From contig NZ_KB905936.1 in assembly GCF_000381125.1 (NCBI RefSeq), positions 46,803-110,802 of the forward strand: 64,000 bases of DNA. The letters are read 5' to 3'. Positions 56,668 through 64,000 of the stretch are shown piece by piece. The notes under the pieces were generated by a model. It saw nothing but the letters and a program-made list of their open reading frames with translations. It was not told where the DNA came from and did no database searches. The DNA comes from Caldimonas manganoxidans ATCC BAA-369. Its GTDB lineage: Bacteria > Pseudomonadota > Gammaproteobacteria > Burkholderiales > Burkholderiaceae_C. The position numbers were made by a program, and so were the translations under genes. Position 1 is the stretch's first letter, and each line of letters starts with the position of its first letter.

Positions 56668-58641
56668 TCAGATGTCCACCTCGACCGCGTGGCCGTGCAA
56701 CTCCATCAGTTCGCGCCGGGCCTGCGCCTCGCCCTTGCCCATGAGCTTGTTCATGAGCTGCTCGGTGTCGGTAAAGCCGAGGTCCCCATAGGCCACGCGC
56801 AACAGGCGCCGGGTGTCGGGGTTGAGCGTGGTCTCCCACAGTTGCTCGGCACTCATCTCCCCCAAGCCCTTGAAACGGCTGATCGTCCACGCCCCTTCCC
56901 GGCACCCTTCCTTGCGCAGTTTGTCCAGGATGGCGGCCAGTTCGCCCTCGTCCAGCGCATAGAGCTTGGCCGCGGGCTTCTTGCCGCGCGCCGGGGCATC
57001 CACGCGAAACAGCGGCGGCTTGGCCACGTACACATGGCCACGCTCGATCAGCTTGGGGAAATGGCGGAAGAACAGCGTGAGCAACAGCACCTGGATGTGG
57101 GAGCCGTCCACATCCGCATCCGACAAGATGCAAATCTTGCCGTAACGCAGCCCCGACAAATCGGGATCGTCCGTCGGCCCATGCGGGTCCACGCCGATGG
57201 CCACGGCAATGTCGTGGATCTCATTGTTCTTGAACAGCAGATCGCGCTCGACCTCCCAGGCGTTGAGCACCTTGCCGCGCAACGGCAAGATGGCCTGGGT
57301 CTCCTTGTCGCGCCCCATCTTGGCACTGCCGCCGGCGGAATCTCCTTCGACCAAAAAGACTTCATTGACCGACAGGTCACGGCTTTCACAGTCGGTGAGC
57401 TTGCCCGGCAGCACGGCCACGCCCGAACCCTTTTTCTTCTCGACCTTCTGCCCGGCGCGTTGGCGTGCCTGGGCCTGTCGAATCACCAACTCGGCCAGGC
57501 GCTTGCCCTGGTCCACATGCTGGTTCAGCCACAATTCCATCGCCGGCTTCACATACGCCGACACCAAGCGCAGCGCATCGCGGCTGTTGAGCCGCTCCTT
57601 GGTCTGCCCCTGGAACTGCGGGTCCAGCACCTTGGCCGACAGCACGAAACTCGCCCGTGAGAACACATCCTCGGGCATCAGCTTCACCCCTTTGGGCAGC
57701 AGGCCATGCAGCTCGATGAAGCCCTTGACCGCGGCGAACAAGCCGTCCTTCAGCCCAGCCTCGTGCGTGCCCCCGGCCACCGTGGGAATGAGGTTGACAT
57801 AGCTCTCACGCACGGGCGCTCCCTCCTCGGTGAATGCCACACACCAGGCTGCGCCCTCGCCTTCGGCGAAGTTTTCCGTCTCCCCTTCCTCGGCGTAGTG
57901 CTCGCCCTCGAAGAGCGAGATCAGCGGATCGGCCGGCAAGGTTTGCAACAAATAGTCTCGCAAGCCCCCTTGGTACAGCCAGGTCTGGGTCTCGCCGGTT
58001 TTCTCCTCGGTGAGGGTGACCGTCACCCCGGGCATCAACACTGCCTTGCTGCGCAGCAAGTGCACCAGCTCGGGCCGAGGCAGTTGGGCGCTGTCGAAAT
58101 ACTTTGGATCAGGCCATACCCGCACCGTCGTGCCGTGACGACGCGCCCCGGGCTCGGCTTTTCGAACGGCCAGGGGCTCGATCACCTCGCCACTGCCAAA
58201 CGCCAGACTGGCCACCTGGCCGTCGCGCCAGACCTGCACCTGCAGGCGCTTGGACAGCGCATTGGTCACGCTCACGCCAACCCCGTGCAACCCGCCGGAG
58301 AAGCTGTAGGCCCCGCCGCTGCCCTTGTCGAACTTGCCGCCGGCATGCAATCGCGTGAAGACGATCTCCACCACCGGCACCTTTTCCTCGGGGTGCATCC
58401 CGAAGGGAATGCCTCGACCATCGTCTTCGACACTGACCGACCCATCGGTGTGCAAGGTGACCGAAATCCGCCGCCCGAAGCCAGCCAAGGCCTCGTCGGC
58501 CGCGTTGTCGATGACCTCTTGAATGATGTGCAGCGGGTTGTCGGTGCGCGTATACATGCCCGGACGCTGCTTGACGGGCTCCAAGCCCTTGAGCACCCGG
58601 ATCGACGCCTCGCCGTAGGAATGTTGCGCTTTGCTCGCCAT
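56668..58641 (-). CDS. parE: DNA topoisomerase IV subunit B
   Basis: This 657-residue ATPase subunit has the GHKL motifs VIDNAADEALAG, VEDDGRGIPFGMHP and GGLHGVGVSVTNALS. The TOPRIM motifs are LVEGDSAGGSAKMGRDKETQAILPLRGK and DADVDGSHIQVLLL. Length and spacing fit ParE; there is no GyrB-type 170-residue insertion. The ATG at 58641 (MASKAQHSYGEAS) is chosen. It is the first gene of the parE-GNAT-parC set. Confidence 0.95.
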   Translation of the reverse strand: MASKAQHSYGEASIRVLKGLEPVKQRPGMYTRTDNPLHIIQEVIDNAADEALAGFGRRISVTLHTDGSVSVEDDGRGIPFGMHPEEKVPVVEIVFTRLHAGGKFDKGSGGAYSFSGGLHGVGVSVTNALSKRLQVQVWRDGQVASLAFGSGEVIEPLAVRKAEPGARRHGTTVRVWPDPKYFDSAQLPRPELVHLLRSKAVLMPGVTVTLTEEKTGETQTWLYQGGLRDYLLQTLPADPLISLFEGEHYAEEGETENFAEGEGAAWCVAFTEEGAPVRESYVNLIPTVAGGTHEAGLKDGLFAAVKGFIELHGLLPKGVKLMPEDVFSRASFVLSAKVLDPQFQGQTKERLNSRDALRLVSAYVKPAMELWLNQHVDQGKRLAELVIRQAQARQRAGQKVEKKKGSGVAVLPGKLTDCESRDLSVNEVFLVEGDSAGGSAKMGRDKETQAILPLRGKVLNAWEVERDLLFKNNEIHDIAVAIGVDPHGPTDDPDLSGLRYGKICILSDADVDGSHIQVLLLTLFFRHFPKLIERGHVYVAKPPLFRVDAPARGKKPAAKLYALDEGELAAILDKLRKEGCREGAWTISRFKGLGEMSAEQLWETTLNPDTRRLLRVAYGDLGFTDTEQLMNKLMGKGEAQARRELMELHGHAVEVDI

Positions 58642-58749
58642 GGCGGCGCATTCTAGGCCGACCGCGCCGCCGACCGCCAAGCTGAATGACAGCTGAACCC
58701 AAAGTGCGCAGCACCAGCAGACTGGCGGCGGCTTGGCTACAGTTCAGTC

Positions 58750-59967
58750 ATGAACTCCACCGCCACCCCGAAGCTGTCCATGACGCAGGTGCTCATCTGT
58801 GGCGCCTTGATCGTGACCCTGTCCATGGGCATCCGCCACGGCTTCGGGATGTGGCTGCAGCCGATCACGATGGAACGTGGCTGGAGCCGCGAGACCTTCG
58901 CGTTTGCCATTGCGGTCCAAAACCTCATGTGGGGAGCCACCGGCCCCTTGGCCGGCATGCTGGCCGACCGCTTCGGCGCCTTTCGCGTGCTGCTGGCCGG
59001 CGCCGCGCTGTACGCCGTCGGTCTGGTGCTGATGGCCCTGGCCACGTCGGGTCTGGCCTTCACCGGCAGCGCCGGCCTGTTGTTGGGCATGGCCCAGGCA
59101 GGCACCACGTATGCCGTCGTCTACGGCGTGATCGGCCGCAATGTGGCCCCCGAGAAGCGTTCCTGGGCCATGGGCGTGGCCGCTGCGGCCGGCTCCTTTG
59201 GCCAATTCCTGATGGTGCCGGTGGAGAACTGGCTGATCGGCAGCTTCGGCTGGCAAAACGCCCTCTTCATCCTGGGCTGCCTGGCGCTGGCCATCATGCC
59301 GCTGGCCCAGGGCCTGAAGGAGCCCCGACGGGCCGCCTCGGCCGCGGGCTTCGAGCAAAGCATCGGCCAAGCCATACGAGAAGCCCTCGGCTACCGCAGC
59401 TTTCAATTGCTGATGGCCGGCTACTTCGTCTGCGGCTTCCAAGTGGTGTTCATCGGCGTGCACATGCCCAGCCACCTCAAGGACCAAGGCCTGTCGCCCG
59501 AAGTGGCCACCTATGCGCTGGCGCTCATCGGTCTGTTCAATGTCTTCGGCACCTATGCCGCTGGCGTCCTGGGCCAACACCTGGCCAAACGCCACATCCT
59601 GGCGGCGATCTACTTCCTGCGCTCGGTGGCCATCGTGGCCTTCCTGTGGGCGCCGCTCACGCCGATGAGCGTCTACGTCTTCTCGGCCGTCATGGGCCTG
59701 CTGTGGCTGTCGACCGTGCCGCCCACCAATGCCGTGGTGGCCCAGATCTTCGGCGTGCAATACCTGTCGATGCTGGGCGGCTTCGTCTTCTTCAGTCACC
59801 AAATCGGCTCCTTCCTGGGCGTGTGGCTGGGGGGCCGGCTCTACGACAGCACGGGCAGCTACGACATCGTCTGGTGGATTGCCGTGGCCCTGGGCGTCTT
59901 TGCGGCCTTGGTCAACCTGCCCGTGCGGGAAACCGCCATTCGACGGAGCGCCCCGGCTGCGGCATGA
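58750..59967 (+). CDS. MFS transporter (monocarboxylate-type)
   Basis: This 405-residue transporter has 12 predicted helices and the MFS pattern GPLAGMLADRFGAFRVLLAGA between helices 2 and 3. The first segment IRHGFGMWLQPITMERGWSRE resembles oxalate/formate and monocarboxylate family members. Its substrate cannot be named from sequence. It is divergent from parE and is followed by a small membrane protein after seven bases. Confidence 0.9.
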   Translation: MNSTATPKLSMTQVLICGALIVTLSMGIRHGFGMWLQPITMERGWSRETFAFAIAVQNLMWGATGPLAGMLADRFGAFRVLLAGAALYAVGLVLMALATSGLAFTGSAGLLLGMAQAGTTYAVVYGVIGRNVAPEKRSWAMGVAAAAGSFGQFLMVPVENWLIGSFGWQNALFILGCLALAIMPLAQGLKEPRRAASAAGFEQSIGQAIREALGYRSFQLLMAGYFVCGFQVVFIGVHMPSHLKDQGLSPEVATYALALIGLFNVFGTYAAGVLGQHLAKRHILAAIYFLRSVAIVAFLWAPLTPMSVYVFSAVMGLLWLSTVPPTNAVVAQIFGVQYLSMLGGFVFFSHQIGSFLGVWLGGRLYDSTGSYDIVWWIAVALGVFAALVNLPVRETAIRRSAPAAA

Positions 59968-59974
59968 TGTGACC

Positions 59975-60118
59975 ATGATCCCGAAGCGCCCCCTCTTGCG
60001 CCCACTCCAGGTCTTGGCCTGGACGCTGGGCCTGCTCGTGCTGCTGGCAGTGTTCGCCTGGTATGCCCAGCCGGCCATGGTGTTCGAGCTGGCCCAGCAG
60101 TTCTGGAATTGCTTCTAG
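59975..60118 (+). CDS. 47-residue membrane peptide
   Basis: This short frame runs from an ATG at 59975 to a TAG at 60116-60118. It has basic N-terminal residues (MIPKRPLLRPLQ), one hydrophobic helix (VLAWTLGLLVLLAVFAWYA) and a C-terminal FELAQQFWNCF. The composition and the tight placement, seven bases after the MFS gene and seven before the SDR gene, support a real gene of unknown function. A spurious frame cannot be ruled out. Confidence 0.55.
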   Translation: MIPKRPLLRPLQVLAWTLGLLVLLAVFAWYAQPAMVFELAQQFWNCF

Positions 60119-60125
60119 GCGTCCC

Positions 60126-60932
60126 ATGCAAGTGATCGTCTTGACCGGTGCCTCCGAAGGCATCGGCGCCGAAATGGCGCGTCAGCTCGCGCAGCGTCAC
60201 GGCCCGCAGGCCGCCTTGGTGCTGGCCGCACGCCAACGGCAACGCTTGGACGCGGTGGCCGCCCAGTGCCGAGCACACGGCGCCGAGGTGCTGGTGCAGC
60301 CGACCGATGTGAGCGTGCAGGCCGAGTGCCGCGCCCTGATGCAGGCCGCCGTTCAGACCTATGGTCGCATCGACACCCTGATCAACAATGCCGGCATGTC
60401 CGCCCATGCCTTGCTGCGCGAGGTCCAAGACCTTGGCTGGTACGAACAGCTCATGCGCATCAACCTGTGGGGCGCGGTCTGGTGCACCCATGCAGCCTTG
60501 CCGCATCTGCTGGCCAGCCGAGGGCGCTTGTGCGCCGTCAGCAGCCTGGCCGGCCTGGTGGGCGTGCCCGGCCGCACGGCCTACAGCGCCACCAAGTTTG
60601 CGATGACGGGCTTTTTCGAGGCGCTGCGCGTCGAACTCATCGGCACCGGCGTCAGCGTGACCATCGCCTATCCCGGCGTGGTGGCCACCGAAATCCGCCG
60701 ACGCGGCTTCAATGCCGCCGGCCAGCCGGCCGGCGTCAGTGGCCTGGACGAGCGCGGCGCCATGCCGGTGGACACCTGCGCCCGCCTCATCCTGGAAGGC
60801 CTGGAACGTCGCCGCCGTGACGTGGTGATGACGGCGCAAGGCCGACTCGGGCGCTGGCTCAAGCTCATCGCGCCGGCCATCGTCGACCGCATGGCCCTGG
60901 CGGCCCTCAGTCGGGAGGCCCGGCCCCGATGA
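60126..60932 (+). CDS. short-chain dehydrogenase/reductase
   Basis: This 268-residue classical SDR has the dinucleotide loop LTGASEGIG, NNAGMS, the catalytic serine in AVSSLAG and the catalytic YSATK pair. The C-terminal part has an additional hydrophobic stretch and basic residues, as in membrane-associated DHRS7-like SDRs. The substrate is unknown. Its stop overlaps the methyltransferase start by four bases. Confidence 0.92.
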   Translation: MQVIVLTGASEGIGAEMARQLAQRHGPQAALVLAARQRQRLDAVAAQCRAHGAEVLVQPTDVSVQAECRALMQAAVQTYGRIDTLINNAGMSAHALLREVQDLGWYEQLMRINLWGAVWCTHAALPHLLASRGRLCAVSSLAGLVGVPGRTAYSATKFAMTGFFEALRVELIGTGVSVTIAYPGVVATEIRRRGFNAAGQPAGVSGLDERGAMPVDTCARLILEGLERRRRDVVMTAQGRLGRWLKLIAPAIVDRMALAALSREARPR

Positions 60933-61483
60933 GCAAGCCCAGCACCCACGGGAACACGCACGTCTCGGACTGGGTGCGGCGCTGGGCCGCGCTGATCCCG
61001 GCCGGCGGCACCGTGCTCGACGTGGCCTGCGGCAGTGGGCGCCACCTGCGCTGGCTGGCCGCGCACGGGCACCCGGTCACCGGCGTGGACCGCGACGCAC
61101 AGGCGGTCGAGCCGCTGCGCCCGCTGGGCGAGATCGTCGTGGCCGACATCGAAAACGGCCCCTGGCCCTTCGAAGGCCGGCGCTTCGACGCCGTGGTGGT
61201 CACCAATTACCTCTGGCGACCCCTGCTGCCCATCCTCGTTGACACCGTGGCTCCCGGCGGTGTGCTGATTTATGAGACCTTCGCGCTCGGTCACGAGACG
61301 GTGGGCCGGCCGCGCCATCCCGACTTCCTGTTGCGTCCGGGCGAACTGCTGGAGGCTGCGCGCCCCCACTTGCGCGTGGTGGCTTACGAAGAAGGGTGGC
61401 TGCGGGCCCCGGAGCGCCTCGTGCAGCGCCTGGCAGCCGTGCGGGAAGCCGCCTCCTGCGTGGCGCGGCACCGCTTGGACTGA
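60929..61483 (+). CDS. class I SAM-dependent methyltransferase
   Basis: This 184-residue protein has a Rossmann methyltransferase motif I, VLDVACGSGRHLRWLAAHG, followed by GVDRDAQAVEPL and FDAVVVTNYLWRPLLP. The methyl acceptor is unknown. It is coupled to the SDR gene by an ATGA overlap. dapA follows after 68 bp that include a likely dapA leader. Confidence 0.88.
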   Translation: MSKPSTHGNTHVSDWVRRWAALIPAGGTVLDVACGSGRHLRWLAAHGHPVTGVDRDAQAVEPLRPLGEIVVADIENGPWPFEGRRFDAVVVTNYLWRPLLPILVDTVAPGGVLIYETFALGHETVGRPRHPDFLLRPGELLEAARPHLRVVAYEEGWLRAPERLVQRLAAVREAASCVARHRLD

Positions 61484-61551
61484 ACCCGCCCCAAGCCGCC
61501 AGTGTGCGGATCGGCCGTGGGTAGAATCGATGAATTCATAGGATGACCCGC

Positions 61552-62433
61552 ATGAAACCCATCACTGGCAGCATCGTGGCCCTGGTCACGCCCATGCATG
61601 ACGACGGCAGCATCGATTACGACGGTCTGCGCAAGCTCATCGACTGGCACATTGCCGAAGGCACCGACTGCATCGGCGTGGTCGGCACCACCGGTGAGTC
61701 TCCCACCGTCACCGTGGAAGAGCAGGCCGAAATCATCCGTGTGGCCGTCGAACATGCCAAGGGCCGCGTGCCCATCATGGCCGGGGCTGGCGCCAACTCC
61801 ACACGCGAGGCCATCGAGCTGTCGAAGTTCGCCAAACAGGCCGGGGCCGACTGCACTCTGCAAGTGGTGCCGTACTACAACAAACCCACCCAGGAAGGCA
61901 TGTATCGCCACTTCCGGGCCATCGCCGAGGCGGTGGATATCCCGATGGTGCTGTACAACGTGCCCGGTCGCACAGTGGCCGATATGCAGCACGAGACCGT
62001 GCTGCGCTTGGCCCAGGTGCCTGGCATCATCGGCATCAAAGAAGCCACCGGCAACATCGATCGGGCTGCCTGGTTGATCAAACATGCTCCGCGCGGCTTT
62101 TCGATCTACTCGGGCGACGATCCCACGGCCGTGGCCCTGATGCTCCTGGGCGGCCATGGCAACGTCAGCGTCACCGCCAACGTCGCTCCGCGGGCCATGC
62201 ACGAGCTGTGCATGGCGGCCATCGCCGGCGATGCGCGCCGCGCCGCCGAAATCCATCTGCGCCTGCTGTCGCTGCACAAACTGCTTTTCGTCGAACCCAA
62301 CCCCATCCCCGTGAAGTGGGCCTTGCAACGCATGGGGCGCATCCGCGGGGGCCTGCGCCTGCCGCTCAGCCCCTTGAGCGAAGCCCACCACGGCGCCTTG
62401 GAACAAGCCCTGCGTGAAGCGGGTCTGATTTGA
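61552..62433 (+). CDS. dapA: 4-hydroxy-tetrahydrodipicolinate synthase
   Basis: This first committed enzyme of lysine and diaminopimelate synthesis condenses pyruvate with aspartate semialdehyde. The 293-residue TIM barrel has GTTGESPTV, Tyr in VLYNVPGRT and the Schiff-base lysine in [13 protein letters not shown]. The start [14 protein letters not shown] at 61552 is chosen because AGGA lies nine bases before it; an in-frame ATG three codons upstream is the alternative. bamC follows closely, as in enterobacteria. Confidence 0.96.
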   Translation: MKPITGSIVALVTPMHDDGSIDYDGLRKLIDWHIAEGTDCIGVVGTTGESPTVTVEEQAEIIRVAVEHAKGRVPIMAGAGANSTREAIELSKFAKQAGADCTLQVVPYYNKPTQEGMYRHFRAIAEAVDIPMVLYNVPGRTVADMQHETVLRLAQVPGIIGIKEATGNIDRAAWLIKHAPRGFSIYSGDDPTAVALMLLGGHGNVSVTANVAPRAMHELCMAAIAGDARRAAEIHLRLLSLHKLLFVEPNPIPVKWALQRMGRIRGGLRLPLSPLSEAHHGALEQALREAGLI

Positions 62434-62501
62434 GCCTGCCGCCGCCCCGGCCCGACGAGGCCGGCGGCATTCCACGGTCTCGTCTTCAGCGCTTACGGAG
62501 A

Positions 62502-63623
62502 ATGCCTTTGCAGAAACTGCCCCTGTCCCGGCCCATCGTGGCTGCCTGCGCCTTGGCCCTGGCCGGCTGCTCGTCGGTGTCCAATGTCCTGTCGGGAGAC
62601 AAGGTTGATTACCGCAGTGGCAGCACCATGCGTGAAAGCACGCTGGATGTGCCCCCGGATCTGACCCAGCTCTCGAGAGATTCACGCTACCTGCCCTCTG
62701 GCGGCAGCGTCAGTGCGGCCAGTTACCAAAGCGCGCGCGCTTCGTCCGGTGCCACGGTCACGGTGGCTCCGAACCAGCTGGGGACGGCCCGCATCGAGCG
62801 CGCCGGCAATCAACGCTGGCTCGTGGTGGACATGCCGCCGGAACAACTCTGGCCCAAGCTGCGCAGCTTCTGGCAAGAGCTGGGCCTGACGCTCACGCTG
62901 GACTCGCCCGAAGCCGGCGTGATGGAAACCGAGTGGGCCGAAAACCGCGCCAAGCTGCCCAACGACATCATCCGACGCACGCTGGGTCGCGTGCTGGACT
63001 CTCTGTACTCCACCGGCGAAGTCGATCGCTACCGCACCCGCGTGGAACGCACCGCGCAAGGCGGCAGCGAAATCTACATCAGCCACCGGGGCATGGAAGA
63101 AGTGTATGTCGACCAGCGCCAAGAAATCACGCGCTGGCAGCCTCGTCCAGCCGACCCCGAGCTGGAAGCCGTGATGCTGACGCGGTTGCTCACCCACTTG
63201 GGCCAATCCCCCGAGCAGGCACGAACCCTCCACGAGCAGGCCCGCCAAGCGCCCGCCCGTGCCCGCGTGGTCGAACAAGGCGGCACCATCGGTGTGCAAA
63301 TCGACGATGGCTTCGATCGCGCCTGGCGCCGCCTGGGCCTGTCGCTGGACCGCAGCGGCTTCACCGTCGAAGACCGCGACCGCGCCCGTGGCCTGTATTT
63401 CGTGCGCTATGTGCCGCCCCGCCCCCCGCAACCCGAGCCCGGTTTGCTGGGACGGATGTTCGGGCGCGGCAACGACGAGACGCCCTCGCCTCAGCGTTAC
63501 CGCATCGCCCTGCAATCCGAGGGCGATCGCAGCTTGGTGCTCGTGCAAAACGAGCAAGGTGAGCCCGATCGCAGCCAGACGGCCCGGCGCATCGTGAACC
63601 TGCTGGCCGAAGACCTCCGATAA
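62502..63623 (+). CDS. bamC: outer-membrane assembly lipoprotein BamC
   Basis: This 373-residue accessory lipoprotein of the BAM complex has a signal peptide with the lipobox LALAGCSS (lipidated cysteine). An unstructured segment with DVPPDLTQLSRDSRY binds BamD in the known complex. Two helix-grip domains follow (QRWLVVDMPPEQLWPKLRSFW and DGFDRAWRRLGLSLDRSGF). GGAGA precedes the ATG at 62502; a longer reading from 62430 is ignored because it would bury the signal peptide. It is downstream of dapA, as expected. Confidence 0.93.
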   Translation: MPLQKLPLSRPIVAACALALAGCSSVSNVLSGDKVDYRSGSTMRESTLDVPPDLTQLSRDSRYLPSGGSVSAASYQSARASSGATVTVAPNQLGTARIERAGNQRWLVVDMPPEQLWPKLRSFWQELGLTLTLDSPEAGVMETEWAENRAKLPNDIIRRTLGRVLDSLYSTGEVDRYRTRVERTAQGGSEIYISHRGMEEVYVDQRQEITRWQPRPADPELEAVMLTRLLTHLGQSPEQARTLHEQARQAPARARVVEQGGTIGVQIDDGFDRAWRRLGLSLDRSGFTVEDRDRARGLYFVRYVPPRPPQPEPGLLGRMFGRGNDETPSPQRYRIALQSEGDRSLVLVQNEQGEPDRSQTARRIVNLLAEDLR

Positions 63624-63638
63624 CCCCACCAGCCTGAA

Positions 63639-63690
63639 AAACCCTTGAAATATTTGTCACCAATATATTCAAGGGTTTGTTGGTTTGTTA
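63639..63690 (+). terminator. probable terminator after bamC
   Basis: AAACCCTTGAA (63639-63649) pairs perfectly with TTCAAGGGTTT (63668-63678), with partial further pairing of the AT-rich interior. A T-rich tract (GTTGGTTTGTTA) follows. It is 16 bp after the bamC stop and ends the dapA-bamC transcript. The AT-rich sequence may also mark the junction with the neighbouring insertion element. Confidence 0.65.
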
Positions 63691-63757
63691 CTTGGCATCC
63701 CGATTTACCGATCGAGAATCGCCGGCTCCATGTCGTTTCGTGTGGAAAGCAACACCG

Positions 63758-64000
63758 TCACTGGGGCATCGCCGGCGCGAACGGACTGGCCGGCAGGTGC
63801 TTGAGCTTAGACATGCGTAGGTAGGCGATGGCGATGAAGTTCTGGCTCGTCCTGAAGCCGCGCGCGGCGCGCTTGGCCTGCTGCAGCAGCCCGTTCATCG
63901 CCTCGACGAAGGCGTTGCTGCGGTGATCGACCATGCCGCGCACCACCGCGTCGAACCGCTCCTTGAGCGTGGCGGCCAGCTTCTTGAACGGCTCGAGCCG
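63758..64000 (-). mobile_element. ISL3-family transposase, C-terminal fragment (continues beyond window)
   Basis: The minus-strand frame is open from the window edge to the stop at 63758 and covers 80 codons. It includes VDHRSNAFVEAMNGLLQQAKRAARGFRTSQNFIAIAYLRMSKLKHLP. This is the typical DDE_Tnp_ISL3 C-terminus, in which the last catalytic glutamate is the E of FVEAMNG. Only the 3' end of the element is in the window. The terminal inverted repeat should lie between about 63690 and 63757 but cannot be fixed without the other end. Confidence 0.88.

Overview
The window is about 64 kb of GC-rich chromosome from a betaproteobacterium, most probably of the order Burkholderiales. Supporting signs are the gene order tpiA-secG-tRNA-Leu-nuoA-to-H, the linked dapA-bamC pair, a LysR gene divergent from ilvD, and an NrtA/B/D transporter behind an ANTAR regulator. 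The genus cannot be fixed from the sequence alone. Almost all of it is dense core-type chromosome. The only mobile element is the 3' end of an ISL3-type transposase gene at the right edge.

Layout. 1-7278 (minus): respiratory complex I genes nuoA-nuoH, with nuoH cut by the window edge. 7491-12713 (minus): tRNA-Leu(GAG), secG, tpiA, a PIG3-type quinone oxidoreductase, pnp and rpsO. 12883-15284 (minus): an orphan periplasmic binding protein and tsaD. 15510-19789 (plus): an apparent nitrate-uptake locus made of a small unknown protein, an ANTAR antiterminator and nrtA-nrtB-nrtD, with an elaborate leader. 19791-21526 (minus): lysR-lgt, divergent from ilvD. 21653-28138: ilvD, a small Trp-rich protein, cytochrome c, a pabB-pabC fusion, a tandem-repeat intergenic region and acs. 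28356-41141: ion and osmotic homeostasis genes (a UPF0114 protein, a DUF2062 protein, a six-gene Mrp antiporter operon, a CPA1 antiporter, an MscS channel), a class I fumarase and a histone-deacetylase-like enzyme. 41192-46320: MoxR, DUF58 and transglutaminase proteins, then mltB. 46298-53803: a small unknown gene, an alpha-E protein and a circularly permuted ATP-grasp protein, comEC, a RidA protein, dsbB and a zinc peptidase. 53792-58641: parE-GNAT-parC. 58750-63623: an MFS transporter, a 47-residue membrane peptide, a short-chain dehydrogenase, a methyltransferase, dapA and bamC.

The most informative non-coding stretch is 16460-16782, between the ANTAR gene and nrtA. It holds, in order, two NtrC-like dyads, a -24/-12 sigma54 promoter, two stem-loops with six-base loops of the ANTAR-target type, and an intrinsic terminator just before nrtA. 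This reads as a two-layer switch: nitrogen limitation would start transcription, and the ANTAR protein would then permit read-through. The other structural curiosity is the acs-pabBC intergenic region (25842-26170). There the hairpin spanning the acs stop codon and its downstream spacer have been tandemly duplicated, with units of 129 and 86 bp.
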